The position numbers and the translations under genes are program-made. From positions 110,939 to 174,938 of the forward strand of contig BQMJ01000061.1 of assembly GCA_025991245.1 (NCBI GenBank): a DNA stretch of 64,000 bases, read 5' to 3'. A model generated the notes under the pieces. It had not been told where the DNA came from. It ran no database searches and was given only the letters and a program-made list of their open reading frames with translations. Below, piece after piece: positions 43,562 to 56,644 of this stretch (its first letter is position 1; the number at the start of each line of letters is the position of its first letter). The DNA is from Galdieria partita. Taxonomy: Eukaryota; Rhodophyta; Bangiophyceae; Galdieriales; Galdieriaceae.

Positions 43562-45675
43562 CTAAATATTTTTGGAAAGAGATAAAACCATTTCTTGCAC
43601 TGTTGAGATTCCAATACTTCTCGAATGTGGATTATCCGTAGACTTGAAAGCACTCCTTAAACTCGACAAAATATCTTTACCAATAAAGTTTTCTACATCT
43701 GATTCAGAAAGAATGATCAATTCACAATTACGAGGAATCCAGAAATCTCCTGCTATTCTATCGCCAAAGGAATAACAATGACTAGAATGATTCAAGTCAG
43801 TTGCAACACTAGTCGATAGCTTAGTACTCATGATGACCAACATGCAATGCAATGTAGGATGAACAGTCACGACTTGATCATGAACTGGTTGCAAAAACTT
43901 GCAAGCTTCATCCACTATTTCATTCCATCTAATACCATTAAAACTCCATCGTCCGTTACAGGCAATACCCACAATCAAATTCTGTTCGCTCGTTCTTCCA
44001 TGCAACTTGAATAATATATCTGGACTACGAGATGTTGGCTCAAAGGGAATATATATCTTTTCGAATTCTAACATTTCTTCCACAATTTTTTTCCAGTCAT
44101 TGATACCGAATGTATCTCTCTCTACTTCTGATGTAGATCTAGTATAATGTATAGATTTCATATAGTAAGCAGTAGATTCAGAGGAAAACTTTACATTCAT
44201 CTCTTTCCAAACAGGAGACAACTGACCAAGAGTAGAAAACATCAAACTGTCTGTCGGGTGATAACAAAACTGCAAATAAAACATTGTGGCAACGAGACCT
44301 TCGAAAACTCGACATTTTGATTCATAAAAGAATTCCACAGGCTGTGACTTGAGGGTTTGTAATAGTAACCATTCCAACCTATCATTCTTTACACGTTGCT
44401 CAATATATCCAATCAGTAACTTGGGAATCAACACTTCATAAAGTTCTTGATGGTTTTCATCTACAATCAACCGACGATAAAAGCACATATCTGTTACTAG
44501 ATCAAACAGAAATACAGCACAAGTAGAGCTAAGGTGTACAAGTTCACCCAACTCAAACCGAATATGATATAATGCCAACAAAGTAAGCATTTTTAACAAA
44601 CGTTGACGCGTCTCACTAAGACTACTCAAACGAGGCAACAATGGATCAACACAATAATTTGTTGCTATGGAATCATTCATTATCATCCAAAAGCTTTCTT
44701 TAGATAATAACAAGTGGTCTTGTGATAATTTACAATGCAAAAGGTAGTTGATTGCTTTCACAAGTAAACCAGGAACACCACCAGTAAGTTCTAGTAACAA
44801 TTCTGCAAGTTCACTGGTTGAAAAGTGTTGGTGACAAAGGATTTGTGAAACTTTAGGACTCCCAGTAAACATAAAAGAAGAACTTTTCTCCAAATGTTCA
44901 ATGATGCTATGCTTTTCAAGTGGTGAAAGAGGAATAAACGTCAACTCAACCCTGGATACTGAAATTGCGTAATTATGTATACTTAAGCCTTCACTTTTTC
45001 CAACAACAATAAAGAATACATTTTGCACTGCTTACAGAGTCCCGAAATAAACCCAAAAAAGTAGTTGTATGGAAAAACTTTACCATCCTGGGTCGTTTCG
45101 AAATCAAAGTCGCCGTAACTCTCATCTAGAACACCAATTTCATCAAAAGCAACAAGAAGAAACTGATCAGTATGCATGTTTAACACTTCACGGATTCTCT
45201 TCACTAACACGGCAGTCCTAAGTTGCAGGACGTTGTAACACTCGTCAGGATCTGGTTGTCCTTGACCCGATTTCAGACAGGCAGACTTGAACAACAAATA
45301 ATGAACAGCCCACTCCAGACTTTTTTCTTTCGGGTCAGTGGGTTCTAAGTCTGTCAAGTCCACATAAAGTAGAATTGTTTCATGTAACTTGTCCAGAAAG
45401 GATCTCCTGTGGTCTTTTTCACAATCACTTATGTTCTCAGGTCCTATTAGTGCTCTTTCACCCATGCTCTTCAAGAGTTCTAAATAACTTTTTACGAAAC
45501 GTGTCTTTCCACTTCCAAAGAGATGTGGGGCGAAAGGCATAACAGGTTTAAAAGAACGATCGACTTCCCAGCGAACCTGCAACCCGTACAACTGTCCAGT
45601 TGTTAAGACCACGTCTTGCTCTCTATATACTACAACACTGTCATACATATCTTCTCGTTGGAAAACACTCGACAT
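43562..45675 (-). pseudogene. Family B NTPase-nuclease gene with one frameshift
   Basis: Minus-strand frames 44983-45675 and 43562-45028 together cover the whole length of the intact gene at 40659. The first has Walker A PFAPHLFGSGKTRF and Walker B LLVAFDEIGVLD; the second resumes at NVFFIVVGKSEGLS and runs through LLELTGGVPGLL to the nuclease-like SPDILFKL and IVGIACNGRW. The only break is near 45025, where this copy has two extra nucleotides compared with the 40659 gene. No intron of plausible size fits. It is a recent pseudogene, a sequencing error, or a programmed shift. The NTPase half is about 93% identical to the 40659 copy at DNA level around Walker B, whereas the C-terminal half is far more diverged. 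Confidence 0.75.
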
Positions 45676-47244
45676 AGTGTTGAAATCGAGTCAGAAGAAT
45701 GCCAACGCGAATTTTCCGAGAAAAAATGAAAATAGTTTCTCTTCTTCACAACTATTTCTATAGAACGAACTTCTTTGTTATTTATATTTCCAAACAATGA
45801 TGGAACAAATTTCATGTTGAAATGTAGCTTTTAAGAACAAACGTTGCCTAGTTTTTTGTTATACACTGAGCACTATAACTTCTACCCCATTCATCATAAT
45901 GATAGCTTCAGTTTGAAGCATTGGAATGAAAAGATTAGAGATACTACTAAAAAGAGGGGAAGAAAGGAAGAGTTCTTCTGGATTCGCATTGATGGAGGAG
46001 TTGAAAAATACAAATCTATTTGATAGAACATTGGTTTACAATTCATTCTCCCAACAAGGCAACCATAAGCTGTAAACTTCATTGACAACTCGATTGCTGT
46101 TTCGTTTGGTTGATGCGATGTCAAAATACATTTGTAGCAAGTGTAAACAGTTCGATTGTTCTCGTAAACTCTAGGAAACTTCTCTTCAGGCTGCAGGGCC
46201 AATAAAATAATATGACAATGCAACATCGCTAAATTCCAACTTTAACTTGTTTCACGTCTTGTTCAAGTAGTCTGATAGCATATTTTGAAAATATCTCATT
46301 GAGTTGTTGCTTTTCTTTTATTCTTGTACTTTATGACGGTTTCACTAGAGCAGACAAGATTGGAAGAAACACTTGACAACTCAATTGGTTTCTCTACTAT
46401 TCAAGTGCTCTTAGTCTTCCCAGAAATTTTGACGGTTGATTGTTGATATTTGGAGTGTGCCATTTTTGAACTTTTCCAGACTTCTTGAGTGTATAGAGAG
46501 TAAAGGAGATTGAGTATGTGTTGTTGACTGTTGTTGGATTGCTGTGTTTGTCAAGGTCAACTCACGGAAAGTTGTCTGCACGGGTACTTATTAAGTTCTA
46601 ATGATACGATGTCATTGAGAGCTCTCCTATACAGAATTGACAAGTAGATAGAGTCAATAATTGATCCTCCATTTCTTTGAGATTCAATTACACTCTATGG
46701 ATTATGAAACACTTGATCTGTACATAAACTGATTTAAAAGCTGATTAGTTGTCTTTTATCAGCATATTTGCCTTCAAAATGACAACTTATGTGTCGTTGC
46801 TAATAGGTGATTGGTTCTCTTTGTGATTGATGATTTCTCCTCCAACAATTTCAGTAACAAAGATTCGTTCATCTGACAGACTTTAAGAGCTTCCTGAATA
46901 CTTTCTGAATGATCGTTTGACTGAAAAACATGTCTTGAAGTTTGAAACAATGTGATTCTATACAACTGGAGATACCAAATAAAGACGCTCTCCAAAGCTG
47001 TGTACTTGAAATTGAGGTTGAGTTGATTTCCATCCCAAGTGCTAGCTAAAAATGACTTTGTTTAGGATATGTACATCATCTATTATTGCAAACCAATCAT
47101 CCATCTCAGAGTTTTCGCCTCCACAATTGTTCATCATTAGCTTGCCAGTCAAGACAAAAAACATTCAAAAAGTATTATTTGTCATAGTCTTTGTCAATCG
47201 TAAAGCTCAAAACAACTCTGCTTCCATCAAAGGATAGTCAAGCA
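45676..47244 (-). repeat. Right-arm spacer between family A and family B genes
   Basis: Collinear inverted duplicate of 30594-32130. On the minus strand it runs from the end of the family A gene to the start of the family B gene. A 73-codon frame at 46774-46995 (QLYRITLFQTSRHVF) has a related peptide in the left arm, but neither is long enough to call a gene. The ~150 bp before 45675 are conserved in both arms and probably contain the family B promoter. Confidence 0.7.
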
Positions 47245-49652
47245 TCATTTTTCTTTTTCCAGTAAAACTCGAAATCTTTCAGAAAAGCCTTCACTACAAA
47301 GAAACTCAATATAGCTTGGTACTGATAAATTACCTTTGGCCTCCTTAAATGGTAATGGAGTAACATAGACAATACTTATGCAGTGTCGCCAATCAATACC
47401 TTTGGAATCCAATAAACAAAAATCCACAATCCTTCCAGAATCATCTTCCTCTAACGTGATAGTAAACTCTTCATTGAAAATCAAACCGATTAAGTTTAGT
47501 AACTGAGGCTTATCTGTTACTCTCACTCGTCTCCTCTTCTTATTACGTTTTTGGCCACTTTGGGAACTTGACATTGATCCTTGTTTGCTCTTTGACCTAC
47601 TAGTGGATAAGTTGGCCGATTCCGAAGTATTCCATACGTCTTTCTTCAAAGAAGATGGCAAAAAGGAGTTTCCGATAGCAGCAGAGTCACGATTATGGCT
47701 ATAAAATGCAGATATAGATACTTGAAAAAAATATATATGCCATTGAGAATTCACAATATCCACAAAAATATAGTCAAATCGAGGATGTCGTTCTTCCAGT
47801 AATATCCAACAGGAATGAGTAAACTTCTTCATGGGAGGATCAAATTCATCTCTAATCAACCGAACCCAACTATGACAAGATAAACTCAAAATCCTATAGG
47901 GTTTGCTATCGGAACGGATAGTCACTTCTTCTGTTCTATTGATGAACCACAAAAAGAATAATTTTTCAAAAGTTTGCCCTCTTGTGCCCGGATCACTTCG
48001 ATAACGTTTAAACAATTCAGCCAAGTAATTCTCAGAAGCATATCTTTCAAGGAAAGAGGATAACAAGATGTCACGTGCAACGCTGTTATAAAAGCGTAAG
48101 TAGATGCGGCTCACTACAACTAATAAACCTAGGTCTCGATATGCTCCGTCTGCAACCGTAATATTGGGTTTACTCCTATCCATGAATAGCTTATAAAGCA
48201 TAGAATCGAATGCCCTCTTTTCTCTTTCAGACCTAAGTCCATCAAGATAGTCATTGTGGCTTCTTGTCATTTCAGAATATAAATACGAGGTGAGTTCAGC
48301 CTGTAAATACTCAAAACTAGCATCAGGGAGATCTTTGGCCAGAGTTACCATTTTGGCTATCATTCTAGGCACCAACCCAGTAAGTTCGACCATTTCGTCT
48401 GAATGTTGACGAAGAATGGGTGGATAATCAGGTAAATCTTGCCACAAGTCAAACTCTTTGAAACTTAGAGGCTCCAAATAGTGTTTGATATTTCCAGAAC
48501 CACTAGGCAAATTATCTTCAAATTGATGATGCTGTGAACCTGCAATAAGAACTCCACAATAAGGCTACTCAAGTAAATGAAAAAGTCATTATAAAAAAAG
48601 AAAAAGCCTTTACTTACTGTATTCATCATTGCCAATTTGGTATAAAGGCGAAAGAAATTTGGCCACGTGTTTGTTTTATTGCCATACTCGCTCCACAACG
48701 CATTATGATCATCTACAATCAACATATTGCGCGGTGCAAGCAGCATCATAAAGCGACGAATAGCGAAAGCTAGATTCAAATCTTTGCTTTTGATACAAAA
48801 ATATATCACATGCTTAAGAGGAGCGCCGTTCAAAACCTCGTAGTCCCGTGACTGAAAACTCCTCAACTCGTCTAGAATGGAGGAATTCATGAATAGCAGC
48901 ATTTTCAAGTAAAGAGGTACCACTTCAGTTATCACCCTATCGTCCCCTAACCAGGCCTCTGCGTTTCCAATATACTGCAGTGGAATCCTGCAATACCGTG
49001 AGAAAACAGCGGCCAAGTAGAGATCTACACTCTTTCCTAGACCACTTGCTGCAGAAACTATGATCTGTTGGGGTGGGAGGTCGGGAGCTCTTCCACCAAG
49101 ACTTTCAATGTGTCCATTCCACCTCTTGATAAACTCTTGTCTGAGAAAGACTCTGGAGATCCCATCAGGACTTGGTTGAACTGGGAAATCTTTGGGAAAC
49201 TGCTTGGGAACAAGCAACGGTGCTATTTCTTCAAAAGTATCTTCTCCAACTTTGAAAACTTTACCTCCTACTTGTACCTTCTCTCCAATAACTGACGCGA
49301 CAGTTTTGAACAAACACTCTTGTGGAAGATCAGGTAGGTTTGTCAACCACATATTGCTAAACTTTTCGTCAATTTTAAAATCGTCTTGTACAAATATCTC
49401 TCTAAAGTCAATATGTCTTTTATTATCTCTGCCACGACCATTTATGACTGAAGCAAGAATAACTCTTCGACAACCAAAACCGGGACGTTTCTTGTCAAAA
49501 CAAGACAACGGTTTTGTAAAACTTCTACTCCATAAATGACACTCTTTGGTTCCACAAAACACCTTAGTTTGGAATGGATACTGAACATTGGCTGGGGAAA
49601 GACATGTAGAATGAAACGAAAAAGCAAAGCAACCAATAAGCATTGCAACCAT
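47245..49652 (-). CDS. Family A P-loop NTPase with RHS/Crinkler-like nuclease domain
   Basis: Two exons, 48618-49652 and 47245-48564, join in frame across a 53-bp GT-AG intron and give ~784 residues. The N-terminus (MVAMLIGCFAFSFHSTCLS) looks like a signal or transit peptide. NTPase motifs are SAASGLGKSVDLYL (Walker A), RNMLIVDDHNALW (Walker B), then a GVLIAGSQ sensor strand after the splice, YLEPLSFKEFDLW, and LTGLVPRMIAKM. The C-terminal domain has RGQTFEKLFFLWF, RFDYIFVD and IYFFQVSISAFYSH, close to the QxT/S...H pattern of RHS/Crinkler nuclease-like domains. A basic KRNKKRRRVR follows and could be a nuclear localisation signal. RHS genes are subtelomeric multigene families in trypanosomes, so the location also fits. 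The function is unknown. Confidence 0.72.
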
Positions 49653-51299
49653 CCAACCATCTCAAAATAACAATGGACGACTGCTTTAGAGCCAATCAAT
49701 CATGGCGATGGATTTATATAGTGTGAGCCAACTGACTTGTTGTTTGCAAACAAAGAAAACCCTACAAGTTTCACAAAGTTTAACTAAATATGTTTGAGTT
49801 TACGGAGAGATGATGGCAGCTTTCAACCTTCTGTTGACCTACTTGAAGAAATCACCAAAGTGGCACTATATGAGCTAGTTGACTGGGAATTATATAAAGC
49901 TTTATGAATGTTTGAGTGCTTGACCAGTTTATATGTTTCCAAATTGTACAACAGATTTTTTAACAACTTTGAGTTTTGGCGTTGCTTTTTAGAATATGGA
50001 GAATAGCCAAGTTTGAAAGTTTTCGTGAGAGTGGGGTTTTAATAGAACTGTTGTAGATCCGTCTGTGTTGTTTATCAGAGAAACTCTGAGGAAAATAGAG
50101 AGTCGTGGTACTACATAGCGTGTTCAAGTATTCTGGGTATAGTCGAAAAGTTTCTGAATTGCTACTTTCTTCCCCGTTTGCTTCTCTATGTTGGTTTAAC
50201 CAGTGTAGGCAATTCTTTGTCTTGGAAAGCCACCCTTCACAATTTGGGTATGTTTCTCTAACTTTGGAGTGCTCTAGTGTTTCTAGAATTTTCTGTGGTA
50301 GATTGTTGAATTTTGTGAAACATAGACTGTTTGAAACTTTGCTCGGTTCAAAGAGAGTGACGGGCTGAGTGTCTGTGTTTTTTATTGTTGTTGCAAGAGA
50401 CAAACAAGGCAAGGTTCTTGCAACGATACTTATCATGTGAGTCGTGACACTATGCTATATGAATAGTTTTCATACATTGCTTGTATACAAAATAGAAAGA
50501 GTCAACAACTAATTCTTTATTTTCGCAATTGAATTATACAAAAGTAGAATATGCGATACTTGGTCTATGTATTCAAGCTTTTTTAGAAACTTGACTAGAT
50601 TCTTTATCAACATACTTGTAGGCAAAATACAAATTATACATGTGTAACTTCCAATGTTTACTTGAATCACGTTTTGTTGATAATTGAAATACTCGACCAG
50701 AGTGTATCAACTCAAATCTGCAAAAGTCTAAAAACTCATGGTCCTTCAAGTTGCAAACAGTTCAGCTAGACATTTATCGGCACAAGTGTTCAGTCTACTT
50801 GCCGAAATTTCTCTATGACAACTTGGCGACTACGCACCAACTCGTTCCAAGTTGTAGGAAACACGCCCTTCTTCTTGAAAGTGGCAGATTATACTTTCTT
50901 GAAATGATTCCTATCAACTAGAGCTCAATGTTCTCCAAAATAACTTGAAGCCAGTAAATCTCCAAGGTAAATAACAAAGGTGAGTTTATCTCACTACACA
51001 ATGGCGGGCCTTTCTCTCGGAGGTATGCCGACACTCATTCTAGCACAACGGTTCTCTTCAAATAATGCAACTTTAGAGAATCAATAGTATTCTAGGTAAA
51101 CCCTTGAGTGGAAGGTTCCCTTGGAAAGTGTTGACTAGGTACGTATGAAACTATATGGCGTGTGCACTTTTGACGTACTCGAAGAGCTCTTCAACGTCAC
51201 CTTTCCCAATCTCTCTTTGTGATTGCTTTGCTAACACAACTTTGGCTGTAGTTGCTTTGTTAGCACCTGTTTTGAAGTGTATAAAGTTGTTCTTTTTTA
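49653..51299. other. Spacer with one unassigned minus-strand ORF
   Basis: A 158-codon ATG-to-stop frame lies at 49960-50436 on the minus strand. It is Ser-, Asn- and Thr-rich, with no recognised motif, and I found no clear matching frame in the left arm, so it is not called as a gene. The rest is AT-rich without features. The ~80 bp before 49652 probably contain the family A promoter. Confidence 0.4.
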
Positions 51300-52085
51300 A
51301 TGAAACTTTAAATAGTTGAATTTAGAGAAGAAATTTTTAGTACGACCAAACTTTGAGGTTTTATGATTTCGCACTTTTTGAAATACCAACCAAGGCCCGG
51401 TTTGGTTTGTTCGTTTCCTGTCAACGACTTGACTTGAACCTCAAAGTCGCTTCCAAGTTCCTGTCGAATGCTACGTAGGTTCTGTTCAAGAGAATTGTTG
51501 ATCTTAATTCCTTGACTCTTTTAAGACAGTGACCTTGCGGATTACTGGGGAAGCAGTAGGACAAAGGCTCCAAATAGTCTTTGAGGTTGAACCCTTGCGG
51601 CGATACAGTCTCGTAATGTTAGCTGGTTTTTGAAGTTGAATTGAACTGTTGTCCTGTGAACAATAGATGAGGACTCTCTCTTGTGGAACAATTACCAAGA
51701 TCGTTTGTAACAATCGGAGTATATTCTGAGTTGATTCTCTTTGGTTCTTCACAAAAACGATTCTTGTCATTGTCAGTTTTTGTCTTTGAGAATCTATTGT
51801 CCAAATGGAGAGGGGAGGTTGTATCGTGGCAACTGAACTGCGCAGTTCAACTGTGAGTTGCTGTTTCGAAAACGGACGTGAACAGAGTTTGTACACCCAC
51901 TTTGAAGCATCTTTACGTCGTTGTTTGCTAGGCTTACTTGACGAGGTCACTTGAAGTATGCAAATTCGAAACAAGACTTGGAAGAAATAGAGCGTCTGAT
52001 GGGAAAAACTTTCACAAAAGAGAGGCTTCGCAACTCGTCGGCATAGTGTATGTTTGGAATAGCTACCGTAGTCTTTTGTGCTCAA
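51300..52085 (-). pseudogene. Partial family A-like ORF, also present in left arm
   Basis: A 193-codon minus-strand frame (51504-52085) contains ILVIVPQERVLIYCSQ. Its DNA resembles the family A segment around the sensor strand (gttcttattgcaggttcac), and downstream aaagactatttggagcc matches the YLEPLS-coding part of family A. A further frame at 51300-51500 reads LEQNLRSIRQELGSDFEVQ and SLTGNEQTKPGLGWYFKK. A GT-AG intron of ~35 nt could join the parts. I read it as a decayed or short derivative of family A; a separate small gene is possible. Confidence 0.45.
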
Positions 52086-55000
52086 GTCTATAAATACTTA
52101 GCAGTTGACAGTTTGTGAGACAGAGTTTTGGAAAGGATATTGTTTGAATAGTATTACTGTTAGCACTTAAATAGCCCTGTCTTTCTATTGGGAAATCACA
52201 ACCAGCTATGCAACGTACAATTCTATAAAAAGGCTGACAAGCACAAAGTATACAAACTGAGAACTGTCCACGAATTTATAAATACATTGCTCATTTTAGA
52301 CAGCGATTCTTTCAGCATATTAAATTACTCGACTGAGCAACATTCCTAGATATGCCCAAGATATTCCAGGATTTTCCTACGTTACAAAGCAAATTGAGCA
52401 GGACATGAATATTTTATTCTTGATGCCCTGTTTACTTGAACGATCGATCTTCATACTGGTGGGTACGGTTGCCAAAATTTTATTTTCGTAGAAGTCTAGC
52501 GTCCGTGAATGAATACACGTTGAATTTCGTGACTAGTTAATTATACATGAAGAACTCTAGCCAACATCTGGATTGTCATAATGATAAAAATGTCTGAAAG
52601 GCAAGGAATTTTTTCTATTCAATTGATAATAAAAAGTGTACACGACCGTAATTTCATTTATAGCCAAATTACCTTGTCATTTATATACAAACGAGAAAGA
52701 CTTTTAGCCAAGAAAGAAAGACAAACACCAACTGCAATACACAGCACAAAAAAGACCATTATAGAAGAAAAATACAATTGACAATATCTAAGAAATCGAA
52801 TCTTGGCAATTTGCATATGCTTTAACCCAATTCAGGAGAGGCGAGACTCAACGTTTAGCCACCTTGTGTCACAAAGGTGTAAACAGAGAGACTTCAAAGA
52901 ATCAACGCAAATTCTTAAAAAAAGCAAAGACTAGAATTAACCATTCAAGTTTTACCAATCAGCCAATCAGAATTATTCATAATTGGACAGAGCTGGGGCC
53001 AATGCAGTAGAGCTATCACCCAACGCCAAAAAAAGAAAGTTCTAGTATCGCTTTATAAGAAAAAATTTATCATGAAGAACAACTATACAAAAATGCTTCT
53101 AAGACCACAGTTTAAAAGAAAAGTCTCAAACGACCCAATATCAATCAAAACGATAAATAGAGATGCAAGACAATTGACATGAGATGCTTTATTTATCACA
53201 GAAACTTATTGAAGACAACATGTACTTGTGAGAGTTCCACATAGAATATTCAAATGAAAAGAGAAAAAAACTTAAAAATTTCTGGCAACAACAATATTAG
53301 CTCAAAACAAACTACTCTGCCAAAACAAGGACAAACACAATCAAATTTCTAAATTACAGGGTATCTAAGAGAAGAAAAAGTTTACGAATTTTATACAACC
53401 CAGTGCCGAATCAAAACAATTAGGAAAACATATAAAAGCGGACCATACAAAAAGTTCGGAATAAAATACATTAAAACTATAAAGTTGTCTATGATACACA
53501 ATGCTGAAATCATTTCCAATTACACTGTGATGTGAAAGAGGAAAGAGATTAACATCAAAAACACCAAAAGTAGTAACTGGAAAATATTACATATTCAAAT
53601 ACCATACACACTCAACAAGAAGAAATGGAATTTTACAAAGAAACCTCTATTCTTTACAAGAGACTAAATTAGAAAGTGATATCTATGAAAACAACATTAG
53701 CAAATAATATATAGAACCTTAGAAGATTGTGTTGCAATTGAAAACCTTGTTGCATTGTAGATTTTACTAGGCTGAATTAGGATCCAAGCTGGGTCGTTGG
53801 GAAATCCAGTAAGAAGCTATTTGAGTTCACATGAGGGTTCATTGATTCATTTCCCCGTATTTTCCTCTATTGCCTTGGCTGTCATGGGCTGTGTTTTGTT
53901 CTACGAAGCCAATTCTCGACAAAATTGAAAAATTTTTTGGAAATTTTTTTAAAGCAGATATTTCTGGAAAAAAGTTGTAGAAATTGGTTTGTATACACTA
54001 ATTTTTGTTTTCTTGTTTCATATGAACTTTTTCACGATTAGCCAAGAGTAAGCTCCAACTGTCTAAAAAATAGCTAGAGTGCTATTTATTTGTAAATATA
54101 AAAATAAGTAGTGGTCGAAATCAACAGAAATGGAGGAGTAAAAGAATCGAATTTACCAAGCTCTTCTTTCATATTCCATTGTCCTCTGGAAAAGTTGAGG
54201 AAAGACCAGCGATTGATTCAAAATCTCTATGGTGCATTTTTGCATACATGACATAGTTGGAAATTCTTGATCCAGTTTGCAAGTACACTAGAATATTTAC
54301 AAATAGAGCTTCTTCTGCAGTGTCTCAAATACCACAATATTTCAAGTTGAGTCGTTAACAAAGACTGCTAGTGTCAAACTTGATCTTGCTTCCTATTGAA
54401 ACGTAGAAATGAATATGTACCTCAGTAGAAGGCATTCAATTAATTTTTATTCGCCAAGTACCGATTTAAACGCTAGATAAGTATGAAAAGCAAAACGCAT
54501 TGAAATTTCTTATGGTAATAATGGAAGAAATAGAATTTCGATTGGAGGACTTCCGAAACAAAGAGTTTCAAATAGAAAATTCTAGAGAAAAGAGCTAGAA
54601 AGAAGCCAAAATATTATGTAATGCATAGTAAAAGACTAAAAAAGTACTTAAAGATAAGAAAGCAAGGAAGAAGAAACTGATTGTAGAGAAAAAGAATGAA
54701 AGTACCACATGACCGATAAGAAAGAATGCTACTCAGTGATACAATCTTCTAATAGCTACCGCTCAAAGTATAGACCAGCTAGACATAAAGCAAGAAGAAA
54801 GATGAAGAACGGTAGACATGATGGAACATTTATGTTGTTACTGTTAACTGTTTCTTCCAGTTGGAGGCTTTCTTATGGCATATGTATGGTATTGCTTACT
54901 TTTGGTTCAATATGTATACCATCACCAAAGTAGCAGATTAGTGTACGAAGATACTCACAGAATGAAATAAGGAATATAAATGTACCAGAAAACGTAAAAA

Positions 55001-56055
55001 ACTGCTTTATCGGATGGCTAAATGATAAATAAGACACCGCAAAGAAACACAAGGCGATAAAAGGTTGCACTCTTAAAACTACTGTCAATGAATTGAGAAT
55101 GACTGTGATTTGGTAGATTTCGAGCAAAGATGTTTCAGAAAACGGAGCCGATTTAGTTTAGCAACATTTCAAGTAAATAATGAGTTATGTTAGCTCTAAA
55201 CAAATGAAAACGTTTCCTCAGTCAAAAGCGGTACAAGTGCACGAGTATGTTAGGGGATGAAGATTCATAGGCGAAATTGAATTGACACGAATGGATCAAC
55301 AAACAAAAAAAAACTTCGAAACTACTGAATATGAAAGCAACAAGGTAAGTCAAAATATGTGTATCATTAAATAATTCTTTGCTTCATAACATTGGTTTCA
55401 CAAGAGCATAATTCATTGAAGGAAAGCGCATGACGGATGTCAGAGGACACTAGACAATTTTTTTCTGATTAAAATTATAACTTAGTAGCGTTTCTTTCTT
55501 TTGTACACTTATAGACTAGTAAATGAACGTTAAAGGTACCGGTTTTGAAAATAACCTATAGAGAAAAGAAAGACAACAAGAGAAATAGAATCTCTAGAAA
55601 GTTGAAGAATTCTCATATACTGCTTGTCATTATTGAATAAGTATATCTCTAATTGTATTGTTCAACGGACATTGATCGATAATGCAAAAGATAGTAAGAA
55701 GAAGTGTCAAAAATGCATGTTCAAAGAAAAACCTACCATATTCTCAGTCGAAAACGCTTCAGTACTTTTGTCAAATTGAAACACTTAAAGGAAATTTTAT
55801 ATATTTAAGAAGAAAAATAAGAACAACTGGATGATTTCAAAGAACAAGAAAGAAAATGCAGCTAATTCATGGTGGAAAAGCGATCTTGAGAGATATGTTT
55901 CTCTTCAAGCTGTCATTCAAAGCATAGTCCAACTGACACAAAGCATATAATATCCAAGATGATACAGACAAACGTTGAACTTTTGTGGCTTGATTGCTAA
56001 CGGTTCAATTCATTTAAGTCTTTTTTATGGCAAAAGCGTGGTTTGCTTTGTATTC

Positions 56056-56057
<2 letters not shown>
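52086..56057. other. AT-rich subtelomeric sequence without genes
   Basis: No frame longer than ~85 codons and no coding character. Some stretches, for example near 54890-54970, resemble the 57.30-57.39 kb part of the 3.1-kb repeat, including tcacagaatgaaa and a tatgtatacc-like string. A third, much older repeat unit may therefore extend into this region. Confidence 0.45.

Positions 56058-56088
<31 letters not shown>
56058..56088. repeat. (AT)n microsatellite
   Basis: About fifteen AT dinucleotides in a row, just centromere-proximal to the 3.1-kb tandem units. Confidence 0.85.
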
Positions 56089-56090
<2 letters not shown>

Positions 56091-56644
56091 ACACTACAAT
56101 TGGAGTATAATATAATGCCGATCAACATAAAATACAACACAATAGATCCGATTACCATAAGAAGCAAAAAGAGTTTTTTTAAAAAAAAGGTGTCTGATAC
56201 TATGATATCACATAGTAACAACCAACAGTTACAAGATTCTACTTTTCGAAAAAATGTCGCTTTTCAGTATCGAAAACGACTATAGTAAAACACGCCATGC
56301 AAAAGGTAGCTATAAAAATTACCAGATTTAGATTTCGCAATATATCAAAGTCATAGCCAAATTGCTCAGCTCTCCCCAAAAATTAAAAACTTCAATAAAA
56401 GTGAAAGAAATGGAACAATTGGATATCGCTAACATGCAATACCAATACAACTGTGGAGGTGATTCCAAAAGATTTCAAAGGACGAATTACTTTGTCACTC
56501 GAGATAAATTAGCAAAATCACAAAAATCATCAAAAATGTTGACACAATTTCACAAGTATGTAACCCAATCTAAACCGCTTACTTTTATACTCTATTACAT
56601 TCTTTTCGGACGACCTAGTGAATTGAGAAAAACACATGCTTTTT

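Noticed and set aside
49960-50436. 158-codon minus-strand ORF upstream of the family A gene
   Set aside because: ATG to stop is complete, but composition is low-complexity and no counterpart was seen in the left arm of the duplication, so coding is not supported.
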